Counted from the stretch's first letter, positions 1 to 7,081 are shown. The stretch: 7,202 nucleotides of DNA from Chloroflexota bacterium (GCA_026389695.1 JAPLHI010000060.1:1-7202), one strand, 5' to 3'. Notes: generated from the letters alone by a model not told the origin. Numbers and translations: made by a program.

Positions 1-930
1 TGATCATTTCAACTCCATTCTTTGAATGAAATCCCTGCGCTCCGATAGATGTTGTTATGACGGGAATTCCATGAGCCAACGCTTCGTTGACCTTACCTTT
101 CATTCCTCCTCCAAATCTCAGAGGTGCAATGGAAATTGCCGCTTGCTCAAGGTAGCATGTTGTATCGGGCACGTAACCCAGTACTTCCACACCGGGAACT
201 CCTTTTAAAGCTTCTATCTCAGGTGGGGCTGAGCTGCCAATAATTTGCATCCGGGCGTCATTTCTTCTTGAATACACGGTTGGCCAAATTTTTTCTGTAA
301 ACCATCTAATCGCATCAACATTTGGAGGCCATGCATAAGAGCCAATAAAGATAATGATGGATTCACGATGGATTTCCGTTCGTTTCACTGAAGGAACAAT
401 ATTTGGTATGAGCAGGATATTACCATTTTCAAACTCTTTTTTAATTAACGCCACATCTTCCTCACTCACAGCAATCACAACATCGGTATTCCGGTAAACA
501 CGAATTTCCCTTTTCTTCGTCCTTCCTGCTTTTTTCCAGGTGATTAATCCTAAACTTGCCTGTGATAGTTCCCGGGCAAAATGCACATCCACAGAATCGA
601 CCATCGCGACTGCATCAGGTTGATAATGCCAGAAATATGGTAAATATTTTTCAGCAAGCCAATAAAACTCAAAAAAGGCCAGATCATATTTTTGGCGTGA
701 CAATGATTTACGGACACTACCGGCTTCAACAGGCAGGACATTTATCCCTTTGGATTTAAGTGAAAGTATGTATTGTTGATATTCCGGATTGAAGAAATGT
801 TTACTATAGCTTGTAATACATAGATCAACTTCATGATTTTAGCCAATATTTCAAGAATTCCTATAAACCTTCGCTCTCCGGAACTCATATCCGGACGAGG
901 AATCACTTTATTGAAAACTATGATCTTCAT
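1..930 (-). pseudogene. Group 1 (GT4-like, GT-B fold) glycosyltransferase, frameshifted and cut by the window edge
   Basis: This gene probably encodes a cytoplasmic glycosyltransferase that moves a sugar from a nucleotide-sugar donor during surface glycan synthesis. The ATG at 930 opens a typical GT-B N-terminus (MKIIVFNKVIPRPDMSSGER) that runs about 31 codons to ILEILAK. The homology then continues in another frame from codon CAT at 835-833 (HEVDLCITSY) and stays open to base 1. Adding one base to the A-run (T-run on the plus strand) at 837-840 restores one frame (AKNHEVDL). The C-terminal Rossmann half is clear: IIFIGSYAWPPNVDAIRWF, then VLGYVPD, then PLRFGGGMKGKVNEALAHGIPV, the donor-binding region of this superfamily. 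The first glutamate of the classic EX7E motif is absent, as in many members with the LRFGxGxKGK form. About 310 residues are visible and the C-terminal end lies off the window. If the frameshift is real, a shorter product could start at the ATG at 604. It may also be a homopolymer sequencing error. The family call is firm; acceptor and donor are unknown. Confidence 0.8.
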
Positions 931-935
931 TTTTT

Positions 936-1118
936 TTAGCGAAGATTAATACGAAGTATTTTTCTACTTTCAAAAACCTGGACATAATGCGAAGGTTGGT
1001 GAATGGTTTTATCATTATAGCCATCCTTGCGGTAATCCCATTTAAGGTAATGTAAAGCTGGGTAAAGATAGAGATTTATTTTAAATAGGATTAATAGATA
1101 AACATGTCCGACAATCAC
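936..1118 (-). CDS. Doubtful 60-residue frame between the two glycosyltransferases
   Basis: I do not recognise this product. It starts at a GTG, has no clear ribosome binding site, and ends 5 bases before the ATG of the GT-B gene. The frame stays open upstream to a stop at 1160-1158, overlapping the end of the GT2 gene, but contains no ATG. The N-terminal third is hydrophobic (VIVGHVYLLILF) and the rest is basic and aromatic (YLKWDYRKDGYNDK, ending RKILRINLR), which looks more protein-like than random AT-rich DNA. It could be a small independent protein or a C-terminal extension of the GT2 enzyme. Removing one A from the run near 1152-1155 would fuse the two frames. It could also be chance. 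GT2 enzymes of about 290 residues are normal, so an extension is not required. Confidence 0.25.
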   Translation of the reverse strand: MIVGHVYLLILFKINLYLYPALHYLKWDYRKDGYNDKTIHQPSHYVQVFESRKILRINLR

Positions 1119-1140
1119 ATTCCCTACGATTCGGAGATGT

Positions 1141-2010
1141 TCATAATCTGATTTTCTTCAGCAACCATTTTTTTTTCTCAGGCATACTCAAAAATAAAAC
1201 ACAGCCATGATAAAACATGGTTATACTCTTTTTTCCGCAAGCTTCACTGTATTTTTTCCACTTTTGAAATTCCATCTTTTTTCGGTAGCCTTCTTCTCTG
1301 TCTGTTTCATATTGCTCGCGAAAATCAGCAGGCATGTCATCAAGAAACTTTTGAATAAATCCAAAGTTTTTCCGTGTCCAATAATCTTTCTTTTTCTGAC
1401 TGACAGCCGTTATTGTTCCTTGATAATCACGGTAGACGCCAAGTATCCGGTCGATTTTAGTAAAGCGATATAACCGCGAAGCAGCCAACAGGAACTCCAG
1501 GTCTTGCATCGGATTATTTTCATTGAAACCGTTGACTGCTTCAATCACCTCTTTGCGGTAAAAGTAACCTACCGGATTATAACAATAGGCATTATCTTCC
1601 CAATGCCGGAGTATATCTTCATGCTGTATCCGCGGATCATTGATAAATGATTCGCCGACATCTTTTTCAACCCGAATTTTTCCGACAACAAATTTTTCGC
1701 CCTTTTCAAAATAAGGAACAACAGCCTTGAAAGCACCAGGCAAAAAATAATCATCTGCATTCAAATAAACCACAATATCCCCTGCCGCCAGCTTATATCC
1801 TTTGTTCATTGCATGCGTTTGCCCATTGTCAGGTTCCGAAATCCATTTCAGGTGCGGATATCTTCTCAATACAGCAACTGTCCCGTCAGTCGATGCTCCA
1901 TCGACAACAATATGTTCTATATTCTCATAATCCTGCAATAGCACACTGTTGATTGCTGTTTGAAGATATTTAGCTGAATTTAAAGACGGTGTTATAATGC
2001 TAATTTTCAA
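1141..2010 (-). CDS. Family 2 (GT-A fold) glycosyltransferase
   Basis: This 289-residue enzyme probably transfers a sugar from a nucleotide-sugar to a growing surface polysaccharide or lipid-linked glycan in the cytoplasm. The N-terminus is the classic GT2 nucleotide-binding start (KISIITPSLNSAKYLQTAI). It is followed by IEHIVVDGASTDGT (residues 31-44), EPDNGQTHAMNKG with a donor-contacting Asp at about 61, and VYLNADDYFLPG, which holds the metal-binding DxD-type motif (N84-A-D86-D87). NPMQDLEFLL (about 166-175) supplies the acidic residues expected at the catalytic base position. The C-terminal third is basic and lysine-rich, with no clear membrane segment. The start is TTG; upstream codons in frame reach a stop at 2077-2079 with no ATG, and family alignment supports starting at KISIITP. 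It lies upstream of the GT-B gene on the same strand, so the two likely share a transcript. The family is certain and the substrate unknown. The product resembles the colanic-acid and capsule-type GT2 group. Confidence 0.92.
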   Translation of the reverse strand: MKISIITPSLNSAKYLQTAINSVLLQDYENIEHIVVDGASTDGTVAVLRRYPHLKWISEPDNGQTHAMNKGYKLAAGDIVVYLNADDYFLPGAFKAVVPYFEKGEKFVVGKIRVEKDVGESFINDPRIQHEDILRHWEDNAYCYNPVGYFYRKEVIEAVNGFNENNPMQDLEFLLAASRLYRFTKIDRILGVYRDYQGTITAVSQKKKDYWTRKNFGFIQKFLDDMPADFREQYETDREEGYRKKMEFQKWKKYSEACGKKSITMFYHGCVLFLSMPEKKKWLLKKIRL

Positions 2011-2092
2011 TTTTTTATCTTTATATACCCTTTTAAATAATATACCATTACCGAGAGTAAAAATAATAAATTTGCCTTAAGTACCGGTAAGT

Positions 2093-2121
2093 CAAAGTAA
2101 ATCTATTATTACTTTCTCAAA
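2093..2121 (-). promoter_or_regulatory. Candidate Bacteroidota-type promoter for the glycosyltransferase genes
   Basis: On the minus strand TTTG (2118-2121) is followed after 17 bases by TTACTTTG (2093-2100). This resembles the Bacteroidota sigma factor pattern of a -33 TTTG and a -7 TAnnTTTG box, with one mismatch in the -7 box and a spacer at the short end. Transcription would start roughly 75-80 bases before the TTG of the GT2 gene. In such AT-rich DNA a chance match is quite possible. Confidence 0.3.
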
Positions 2122-2184
2122 TTGACAAGTTTACTTGACGCATATCTGTATATTTAAAGAAAAAGACTACTTTACAACAACTAA

Positions 2185-2219
2185 GCGTTCGTTGCGTCCG
2201 TAGGACGAACAATGAACGC
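2185..2219. other. Imperfect hairpin, possible oriIS-type end of the IS91-like element
   Basis: The plus strand can fold with GCGTTC (2185-2190) against GAACGC (2214-2219), GTT (2191-2193) against AAC (2208-2210), and CGTCC (2195-2199) against GGACG (2203-2207). The loop is GTA, with a one-base bulge at 2194 and a three-base bulge at 2211-2213. That is 14 base pairs in 35 bases. No T-run follows on either strand, so it does not look like an intrinsic terminator. IS91-family elements carry a hairpin at the end downstream of the transposase gene (oriIS), where the HUH enzyme acts next to a GAAC/CAAG-type target. GAAC occurs at 2207-2210 and 2214-2217 on the plus strand, and also on the minus strand as part of the left arm. 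The assignment is inferred from position and shape only. Confidence 0.4.
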
Positions 2220-2451
2220 CCTGTTGCACGGAACCGAAGGTAGTTATCACCGATTCTATGGGGATTGCGTTTAGTTTCTTTGGATTTTGGAGTTAAGACT
2301 GATTGCCTATTTGATGGATGGAACGGATTTCCGGTTAAGTTCTGAGCTATTTTTGGGGCTTCGGGATATTTCTCAGATTTATTCTAATACATTCTCAATA
2401 CCCTATCTTCTGTCATATTCATAGTAGTATCTGCCCGCTATTAAGTCAGGT

Positions 2452-3651
2452 TCAAAAATTTGAAGATTGATTGGCTACACGGGGAAACTGTTGTCTGTAA
2501 AGCGGTGGCCCACGTTTGGGTATCGTTTCAATGGTTACCATCGTTTCCTTTTTGCAGCATGGGCACATCTTCGGGTTATAAGCGCTCAAACTTCTTGCTT
2601 CAGGGCAATGGTGATACTGAACAGGTATTTGCTTTTTTATGATCGGGATCGTTACCCCTTTACTGGTGCTACTCAGTATGCCATAATGACGTATCCTTAC
2701 AAATCCGCGTGGCAAGATGTGCATGGCAAACCGACGGATAAACTCTATGCCTTGCAGCGTCATCTCCTGCTTTTGTGCTCCTTTACGGTAGTCCTTATAG
2801 GTAAAAGTTACCGTGTCGTTGTCAATAGCTGTAATCCGGTGGTTGCTGATGGCTATCTTGTGGGTGTAGCGCCCAATGTATTCTATAACTGCCTGTGGAT
2901 TGCAAAACGGTCGCTTGGCATAAACCACCCACTCTTTCCGAAATAGGTCGTTTACCAATGTCTTGTCTATCTTCCCAATTCTTCGCTTTAGCCCTTCCAT
3001 GTATTTTGCCCTGAAAACCTTACTCATGGCTTTTACAGGAAATAGATATTTCCCTTTGCTCAGGGCTGTTTTCCACTGACCGGACTTGCTTAATCCGCCT
3101 CCCGGTACAATACAATGCAGGTGCGGATGAAGTGTCATGGTTTGCCCCCATGTGTGCAGTATACATATCATGCCTGTTGCACCGCCCAGATATTTCGGGT
3201 CAAAACCAAAAATCTTTATCGTTTGCCAGGCCGTTTCAAACAAGGCATCATATACCTCTTTCGGATGGTTCATCGCCAATGGATTAAGCAGATCGGGAAG
3301 TGTGAATACCACATGAAAATAAGGAACAGGAAGTAGTTCGCTTTCCCTGTTTTGTATCCATTCCTCCCGGTTCTTGCCCTGGCATTTCGGACAATGACGG
3401 TTACGGCAACTGTTGTAACTTATCCGGATTGTCCCGCAGGTTAAACACTTATCAACATGCCCACCCATATCCGCCGTGCGACAGCGTATGATGGCTCCCA
3501 ACGTGCGCAACTGCCATGCATTGATATGAGCGTGATATTTCACTTGCAGCCAATGCCTTTTCAGCACATCGGCCACTTCATTTTGACCCTGATATAAACT
3601 GATACCAGTAAACGGTACAAAATGATACCACCCTTGGGCGATGGCTACCAC
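2452..3651 (-). CDS. IS91-family HUH/Y2 transposase with zinc-binding N-terminus
   Basis: This 399-residue protein nicks and joins single DNA strands to move the element by a rolling-circle-like mechanism. A zinc-binding region comes first, with C69-x2-C72 and, after SYNSCRNR, the HCPKC cluster (H86, C87, C90), typical of the IS91 N-terminal domain. The catalytic core follows: the HUH metal site is in LHPHLHC (H177-L-H179), and the tyrosine pair is in EYIGRYTHKIAISN (Y258 and Y262, four apart as in IS91). A second cysteine cluster (MCPCCKKE) lies near the C-terminus. The length matches the family, so the enzyme looks intact. The start is uncertain. GTG at 3651 is the first usable start, the frame is open back to a stop at 3706-3708, and clear family similarity begins only near residue 24 (NEVADVLKRHW). 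The opening residues may therefore derive from flanking DNA. It sits downstream of the istB gene, separated by a terminator. Confidence 0.94.
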   Translation of the reverse strand: MVAIAQGWYHFVPFTGISLYQGQNEVADVLKRHWLQVKYHAHINAWQLRTLGAIIRCRTADMGGHVDKCLTCGTIRISYNSCRNRHCPKCQGKNREEWIQNRESELLPVPYFHVVFTLPDLLNPLAMNHPKEVYDALFETAWQTIKIFGFDPKYLGGATGMICILHTWGQTMTLHPHLHCIVPGGGLSKSGQWKTALSKGKYLFPVKAMSKVFRAKYMEGLKRRIGKIDKTLVNDLFRKEWVVYAKRPFCNPQAVIEYIGRYTHKIAISNHRITAIDNDTVTFTYKDYRKGAQKQEMTLQGIEFIRRFAMHILPRGFVRIRHYGILSSTSKGVTIPIIKKQIPVQYHHCPEARSLSAYNPKMCPCCKKETMVTIETIPKRGPPLYRQQFPRVANQSSNF

Positions 3652-3800
3652 TGCATGGTTATCAGATGGGTCGTTCTGGTAGGTGTCAGGGAGCTTTTCG
3701 ATGTTTCATTTTGACATGTAAAGCGTAGTAAAAAAACCATGATGGTATACCTTTTGAAGGGATTGAGTTGATCGCTAATCAGGTGTTTACGATGTTTACC

Positions 3801-3830
3801 AAAAGAAAAGGCCGTCACGAGTGACAGCCT
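3801..3830 (-). terminator. Rho-independent terminator after istB
   Basis: On the minus strand a stem pairs 3822-3830 with 3809-3817 (outer part AGGC/GCCT, one A-C mismatch, inner GTCA/TGAC) around a CGAG/CTCG tetraloop. It is followed by a T-rich run (TTTCTTTT, 3808-3801). It lies about 100 bases past the istB stop and should end transcription of the ParB-IstA-IstB operon before it reaches the IS91-like transposase. Confidence 0.65.
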
Positions 3831-3930
3831 GGTCTTGTTTTTCATCGGGGTTGGCGATGATAGGATAAGTGATGGACGTGGGTGCTCACTTGTGTTTTTC
3901 ATATTTCTTCTGAAGTTCCATACCTTGGTG

Positions 3931-4668
3931 CTAACGATAGCTGGGGCCATGGATTTCGATTTTTACGGCATGATGAAAGATACGATCCAGGATTGCGCGG
4001 GTGGAGACAGGATCACCCAGGTATTCGGCCCAGGCATTTTCTTCCACGTTTGTTGTAAAAATTAGCGAACGGTTCAGTTGGTAGCGCTCATCCACCACCT
4101 TGAAGAGCAGATGGGCTTCTTTGGTTACCTGGAGTTCCAGCCGGTCATGATCCATTTCATCAATGATGAGCAGATCGGGGTTGACGTACCGGCGCAGACG
4201 TTTGGGCAGATTTTTCTCAAACACCCCGTTGTTCAAATCATTGATAAGGGCGGCACAGGTGGTATACAACACCTTGTATCCCTGTTCACAGGCGATCAAG
4301 CCCAGCGCCTGCGCGATGTGTGATTTTCCTGTCCCGCAATCACCAATCCATAAGAGCGATTCCTGGTGTTTGATAAACTCCATGGTGGCCAGATCCATCA
4401 CCAGGGATTTGCGTAATTTGGGCTGAAACCCAAAATCAAAGTCGCTCAGCAGCTTGTATGGACGGGGCAGACGGCTTTCTTTGATGCGATAGCGGATAGC
4501 GCATTCTCGTTTACGTATGGCCTCTTCACGCAAGACCATCTCCAAAAACTCCCGTAAGCCCAGTTGCTTTTCATGGGCCTGCCGGATATACTCTGTATGC
4601 TTCTGGGAGAGGTTCTTTAATCCCAGGTATTCGCTCATCTGGACGATCGTGTCAGGTGTAGTCTTCAT
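3931..4668 (-). CDS. istB: IstB-type AAA+ ATPase, transposition helper of an IS21-like element
   Basis: IstB proteins bind DNA in an ATP-dependent way, choose and deform the target site, and stimulate the IstA transposase. With the ATG at 4668 the product has 245 residues, the usual size. The N-terminal helical part (to about 90, ending FDFGFQPKL) is typical. Walker A is GDCGTGKS (109-116). Its third position is Cys instead of the usual Pro, but the nucleotide-binding Lys and Ser are intact. Walker B is LLIIDEMD (166-173). SLIFTTNVEENAW (201-213) is the sensor region, and RAILDRIFHHA (224-234) carries the likely arginine finger. A TTG 18 bases further upstream (4686) is also possible, but the ATG gives the canonical family start. 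The start overlaps the istA end by 17 bases, suggesting translational coupling. A terminator follows the gene. Confidence 0.94.
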   Translation of the reverse strand: MKTTPDTIVQMSEYLGLKNLSQKHTEYIRQAHEKQLGLREFLEMVLREEAIRKRECAIRYRIKESRLPRPYKLLSDFDFGFQPKLRKSLVMDLATMEFIKHQESLLWIGDCGTGKSHIAQALGLIACEQGYKVLYTTCAALINDLNNGVFEKNLPKRLRRYVNPDLLIIDEMDHDRLELQVTKEAHLLFKVVDERYQLNRSLIFTTNVEENAWAEYLGDPVSTRAILDRIFHHAVKIEIHGPSYR

Positions 4669-6097
4669 CGGCAGGGGATTGATCAAACAATGTTTTTATA
4701 GCATCCCGACCCTGGGCATGGGTCCCCAGAAAGCGTTCTATGGTTTTAATGTCATAGACCCCATGGTCCATGGCCCGCTGGACGGCCTTGAGGATGTCTT
4801 CGGTAAAGTAATGAACCTTTAAGGCCAACAATCCGTTGAGAGCCGAGGTGGGATCCTTTTTCTGCAACATCAGCTTTTCGGTATACTTTTCCATGATGGC
4901 TCCCATGGCGGATAAGCGTTGTTTAACCTCCGATATCTTGAGTACCCTGGCATGGGTATGGGTGGGCGGCAGACCAATATACTGGCCCGTGTTCCCTTTC
5001 ATGGCCAGGGGATGGGAGATGAGGAGCTTAAAATCGTGGGAGTAAATGATCACCTGATCGCTGGTGATTCTCAGGGGACAGCTTTTGAACAGGTAATCCC
5101 CCGGGACATAATAGTAATATCCCTGGTAGTGTACGCAGGATTCCTGGTTAACCACCCGGTAGACAATCAGCGAGGTATCGTAATGGGCCGCGGGCAGGGG
5201 CAACAAACAAGGGATCTCTTCAAGGAACATGTCGATGGGCCTTCGACGGGTGGTACGGTGCACTCGCACATCGTTAACCTGGGTTAACCAGCTTCTTAAT
5301 TGCTCTTTCAGGTCATTCTTATCGAAAAAGCGACGGCCATTCAAAAAATTCGTTTCCAGGTAATAAAATGGCCGTTCCACTTTTAGATTCTCCACCGGCC
5401 GGCGGGGATGGATCGCCAGAGGACGAAAGCCATAATGCGAGGCAAAACCAAGGTAATGACGGTTAAAGATGGGCTGGGAACATTCCCATCGGTCCACGCA
5501 TACTTTCTGGTTATCACTCTTGATCTCGCGGGCCACCCCGTCAAAATACATGAAGGCATGAACCAGGCATTCAAACAGGGTCCGCTGAGTCTTATCTTCC
5601 ACCACTTCGATATACTGCCTACGACAGTAACCCAAAATGTAACTGAAGAAGATCACCTTATGCTCCCTGCCTTCGGATGAAGTAAATCCGATCATGTATT
5701 CGCTCCAGTCATGTGCAGCCCTCTGTCCGGGAGCAGTCTCCACACAGCGTATCGCCTGCTTGCTTTTGGTTATTCGTATCTTTCTCACATAGACCTCCAC
5801 AATGCTGATCTTCCCGGTATAACCCTGCTCCAGGATCTGTTCATAGATTCTCTCAGCAGTGATATTTCCAAACTTCTGCAAGGTATCCTGGATATACTCC
5901 TTGTATGGATCTAGTTTGGAAGGGTAAACACGCCGTGATTCCGGGGGATTCACCCCCTGCGACCGCCGGCGCTCATTCTCACCCAGTATCCGGATGATCC
6001 GATTCCGGCCACAATGGTATTCCCGGGCCAGACGACGGATCGACCAGCCCTGGTTGTACTGATAGATTACGCTGTTTTCAAACGCTTCATCTTTCAT
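4652..6097 (-). CDS. istA: IstA-type DDE (retroviral integrase fold) transposase, IS21 family
   Basis: This 481-residue enzyme cuts and joins transposon ends. A helix-turn-helix lies at about 18-38 (WSIRRLAREYHCGRNRIIRIL) for terminal-repeat binding, followed by a second DNA-binding region to about 115. The rve-type catalytic domain carries the full triad: D130 in AAHDWSEYM, D195 in EIKSDNQKV, and E241 in NLKVERPFYY. The 45 residues between the second Asp and the Glu fit IS21/Mu-type enzymes. A C-terminal beta-rich domain (YYYVPGDYLF onward, about 325-400) and a helical tail follow, as in IstA. The SDNQKV and VENLKVER motifs differ slightly from the more common DN-M-K and KGKVER forms, suggesting a divergent IS21 branch. 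The ATG at 6097 overlaps the ParB-like gene by 11 bases (TATGAAAGATGA), and istB overlaps its end, so all three genes form one coupled operon. No break is seen. Confidence 0.95.
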   Translation of the reverse strand: MKDEAFENSVIYQYNQGWSIRRLAREYHCGRNRIIRILGENERRRSQGVNPPESRRVYPSKLDPYKEYIQDTLQKFGNITAERIYEQILEQGYTGKISIVEVYVRKIRITKSKQAIRCVETAPGQRAAHDWSEYMIGFTSSEGREHKVIFFSYILGYCRRQYIEVVEDKTQRTLFECLVHAFMYFDGVAREIKSDNQKVCVDRWECSQPIFNRHYLGFASHYGFRPLAIHPRRPVENLKVERPFYYLETNFLNGRRFFDKNDLKEQLRSWLTQVNDVRVHRTTRRRPIDMFLEEIPCLLPLPAAHYDTSLIVYRVVNQESCVHYQGYYYYVPGDYLFKSCPLRITSDQVIIYSHDFKLLISHPLAMKGNTGQYIGLPPTHTHARVLKISEVKQRLSAMGAIMEKYTEKLMLQKKDPTSALNGLLALKVHYFTEDILKAVQRAMDHGVYDIKTIERFLGTHAQGRDAIKTLFDQSPADEDYT

Positions 6098-7007
6098 ACG
6101 ATTGCAATGTTTTGTGAATGATTTCTGTTAACCGGCTCATGGGCGCCACTAATTCATCCAGGGGCGGAAGTACCATAGCCTTTTGCTCAGGGGGGAGCTG
6201 CGCTGTGTGTTCACTCTGCAAGACCCCGCCTAAAATGTTCACCTGTAAACGAAGTAATTCCCTGGCCTTTAACAACCGGTTCCCGTGATCGGATAACCTC
6301 CCGTCATGCAATTTGTCACCCCGCAAGGCCTGTTGGATCACTTCACGGCTGTGGTTGTATATATAACTGGCATCCTCGCTTCCACTTGCTTTTAACAGCT
6401 TCTCCACCATGATGGCACACTCCCGGGAAGTTAACCCCTCGCTGATCACCACCGCCAGGGCGTGTCCCTGATTGCCGCATGGCAATTTAACCAGTTCCCT
6501 GCCATGGCTCACTGTAATACTGCCCATGCGCAGAGCATCCTGAACCTCGGGTAACAATCGTTCGATCAGGCTTAACCTGCGGCATACCCAGCTATGGCTC
6601 TGTCTGAGGACTCTGGCTACTTCTTTCTGGCTCATCCCGTGATCATGAACCAAACTCCTGACAATCAATCCTTGTTCGTACATGCTTAAACTGCTGCTAT
6701 GCCGGTTGTAATGAAGGATCATAGCCTTAGCCATGACTACATCCACCTCGAAAACCAACGATTGTAACTTTTCCAGCCCAATTTCCAGCGCCGAGCGATA
6801 TCGCTTGATCCCATCGATAATGTGATACCCATCATCGTTCTTCAGTAATATAAGAAGCTGAAGTTGTCCGGTGGATCGCATCGACAACTCCATGCTTCTT
6901 ACGGCCTCGGGTTGAATCAGCCGAAACTCGTTCGACCATTCCCGGATTTCCTGGGTTTTGACCATGATGGGATCCATGGGTGCGATTTTTTGCCAAAGGT
7001 ATTCCAT
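6087..7007 (-). CDS. ParB/Spo0J-like DNA-binding protein, first gene of the IS21-like operon
   Basis: This 306-residue protein is built like a ParB. The ParB N-terminal (ParB/Srx) domain spans about 16-90, from MVKTQEIREW through STGQLQLLILL (45-55) to IIDGIKRYRSALEIGLEKL (63-81). This last stretch corresponds to the GERRxRA box of true ParBs. A linker with N101 (HYNRHSSSLSMYEQGLIV) matches the region before the parS-binding domain, and a helix-turn-helix follows at about 125-147 (MSQKEVARVLRQSHSWVCRR). The C-terminal part is helical and not recognised. GIKR replaces GERR, and the linker lacks the usual Glu and Gln-Arg, so CTP clamp activity may be altered or lost. ATG 7007 is the first ATG in frame; M11 or M15 would also keep the domain. 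The frame stays open upstream through one 16-bp repeat to a stop near 7090. No ParA is present, and the gene overlaps istA. A role in end recognition, target choice or regulation of the transposon is inferred; plasmid partition is less likely. Confidence 0.87.
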   Translation of the reverse strand: MEYLWQKIAPMDPIMVKTQEIREWSNEFRLIQPEAVRSMELSMRSTGQLQLLILLKNDDGYHIIDGIKRYRSALEIGLEKLQSLVFEVDVVMAKAMILHYNRHSSSLSMYEQGLIVRSLVHDHGMSQKEVARVLRQSHSWVCRRLSLIERLLPEVQDALRMGSITVSHGRELVKLPCGNQGHALAVVISEGLTSRECAIMVEKLLKASGSEDASYIYNHSREVIQQALRGDKLHDGRLSDHGNRLLKARELLRLQVNILGGVLQSEHTAQLPPEQKAMVLPPLDELVAPMSRLTEIIHKTLQSYER

Positions 7008-7025
7008 CGCCTCTGGCGGGTCAAT

Positions 7026-7041
7026 CGCGTCCGGATTTACA
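7026..7041. repeat. 16-bp repeat, copy nearest the ParB-like gene
   Basis: The plus strand reads CGCGTCCGGATTTACA, identical to two other copies further right. The match with the middle copy extends two bases further (AT) on the right. It starts 18 bases upstream of the ATG of the ParB-like gene, so protein bound here could block its transcription or translation. Confidence 0.9.
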
Positions 7042-7081
7042 ATAACCGTACAAACATCGGTCGAGCCTTTGTAACTGATTC

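Larger units (their letters stand above)
2011..2451. other. Gene-free stretch between the GT2 gene and the IS91-like transposase
   Basis: I find no convincing gene in these 441 bases. The part next to the GT2 gene (about 2011-2160) is very AT-rich and holds a candidate minus-strand promoter. From about 2185 the base composition shifts and a strong imperfect hairpin appears. The remainder up to 2451 lies just downstream of the transposase and is probably the non-coding 3' end of that IS91-like element. If so, the junction between host DNA and element lies near 2180-2220. That placement is inference. Confidence 0.6.
2185..3717 (-). mobile_element. IS91-like rolling-circle insertion element, approximate limits
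   Basis: The element is defined by its transposase gene, with the downstream hairpin as a possible oriIS end. IS91-type elements have no terminal inverted repeats and make no target duplication, so neither edge can be fixed from the sequence alone. The upstream (terIS) edge must lie somewhere between the transposase start at 3651 and the istB terminator near 3801. The value 3717 is placed next to the candidate TGTAAA start of the neighbouring IS21-like unit. No passenger gene is visible. Confidence 0.45.

Noticed and set aside
2194..2200. GCGTCCG in the 2185-2219 hairpin as a relative of the 16-bp transposon repeat
   Set aside because: Only seven bases match and they are explained by the hairpin arm, so chance similarity is likely.
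2467..2946. A 159-codon plus-strand frame
   Set aside because: It is antisense to the conserved C-terminal half of the IS91-family transposase and shows no domain of its own.
3645..3950. A 101-codon minus-strand frame between istB and the IS91-like gene
   Set aside because: It overlaps the istB end and runs through the terminator hairpin. Its composition is low in complexity and unlike any recognisable protein.
4919..5287. Plus-strand frames within istA
   Set aside because: They are shadows of istA, whose motifs and full length are clear on the minus strand.
6942..6949. A fourth copy of the repeat inside the ParB-like gene
   Set aside because: Only CCGGATTT matches, at 89 bases rather than 80-81, and it lies in well-supported coding sequence.
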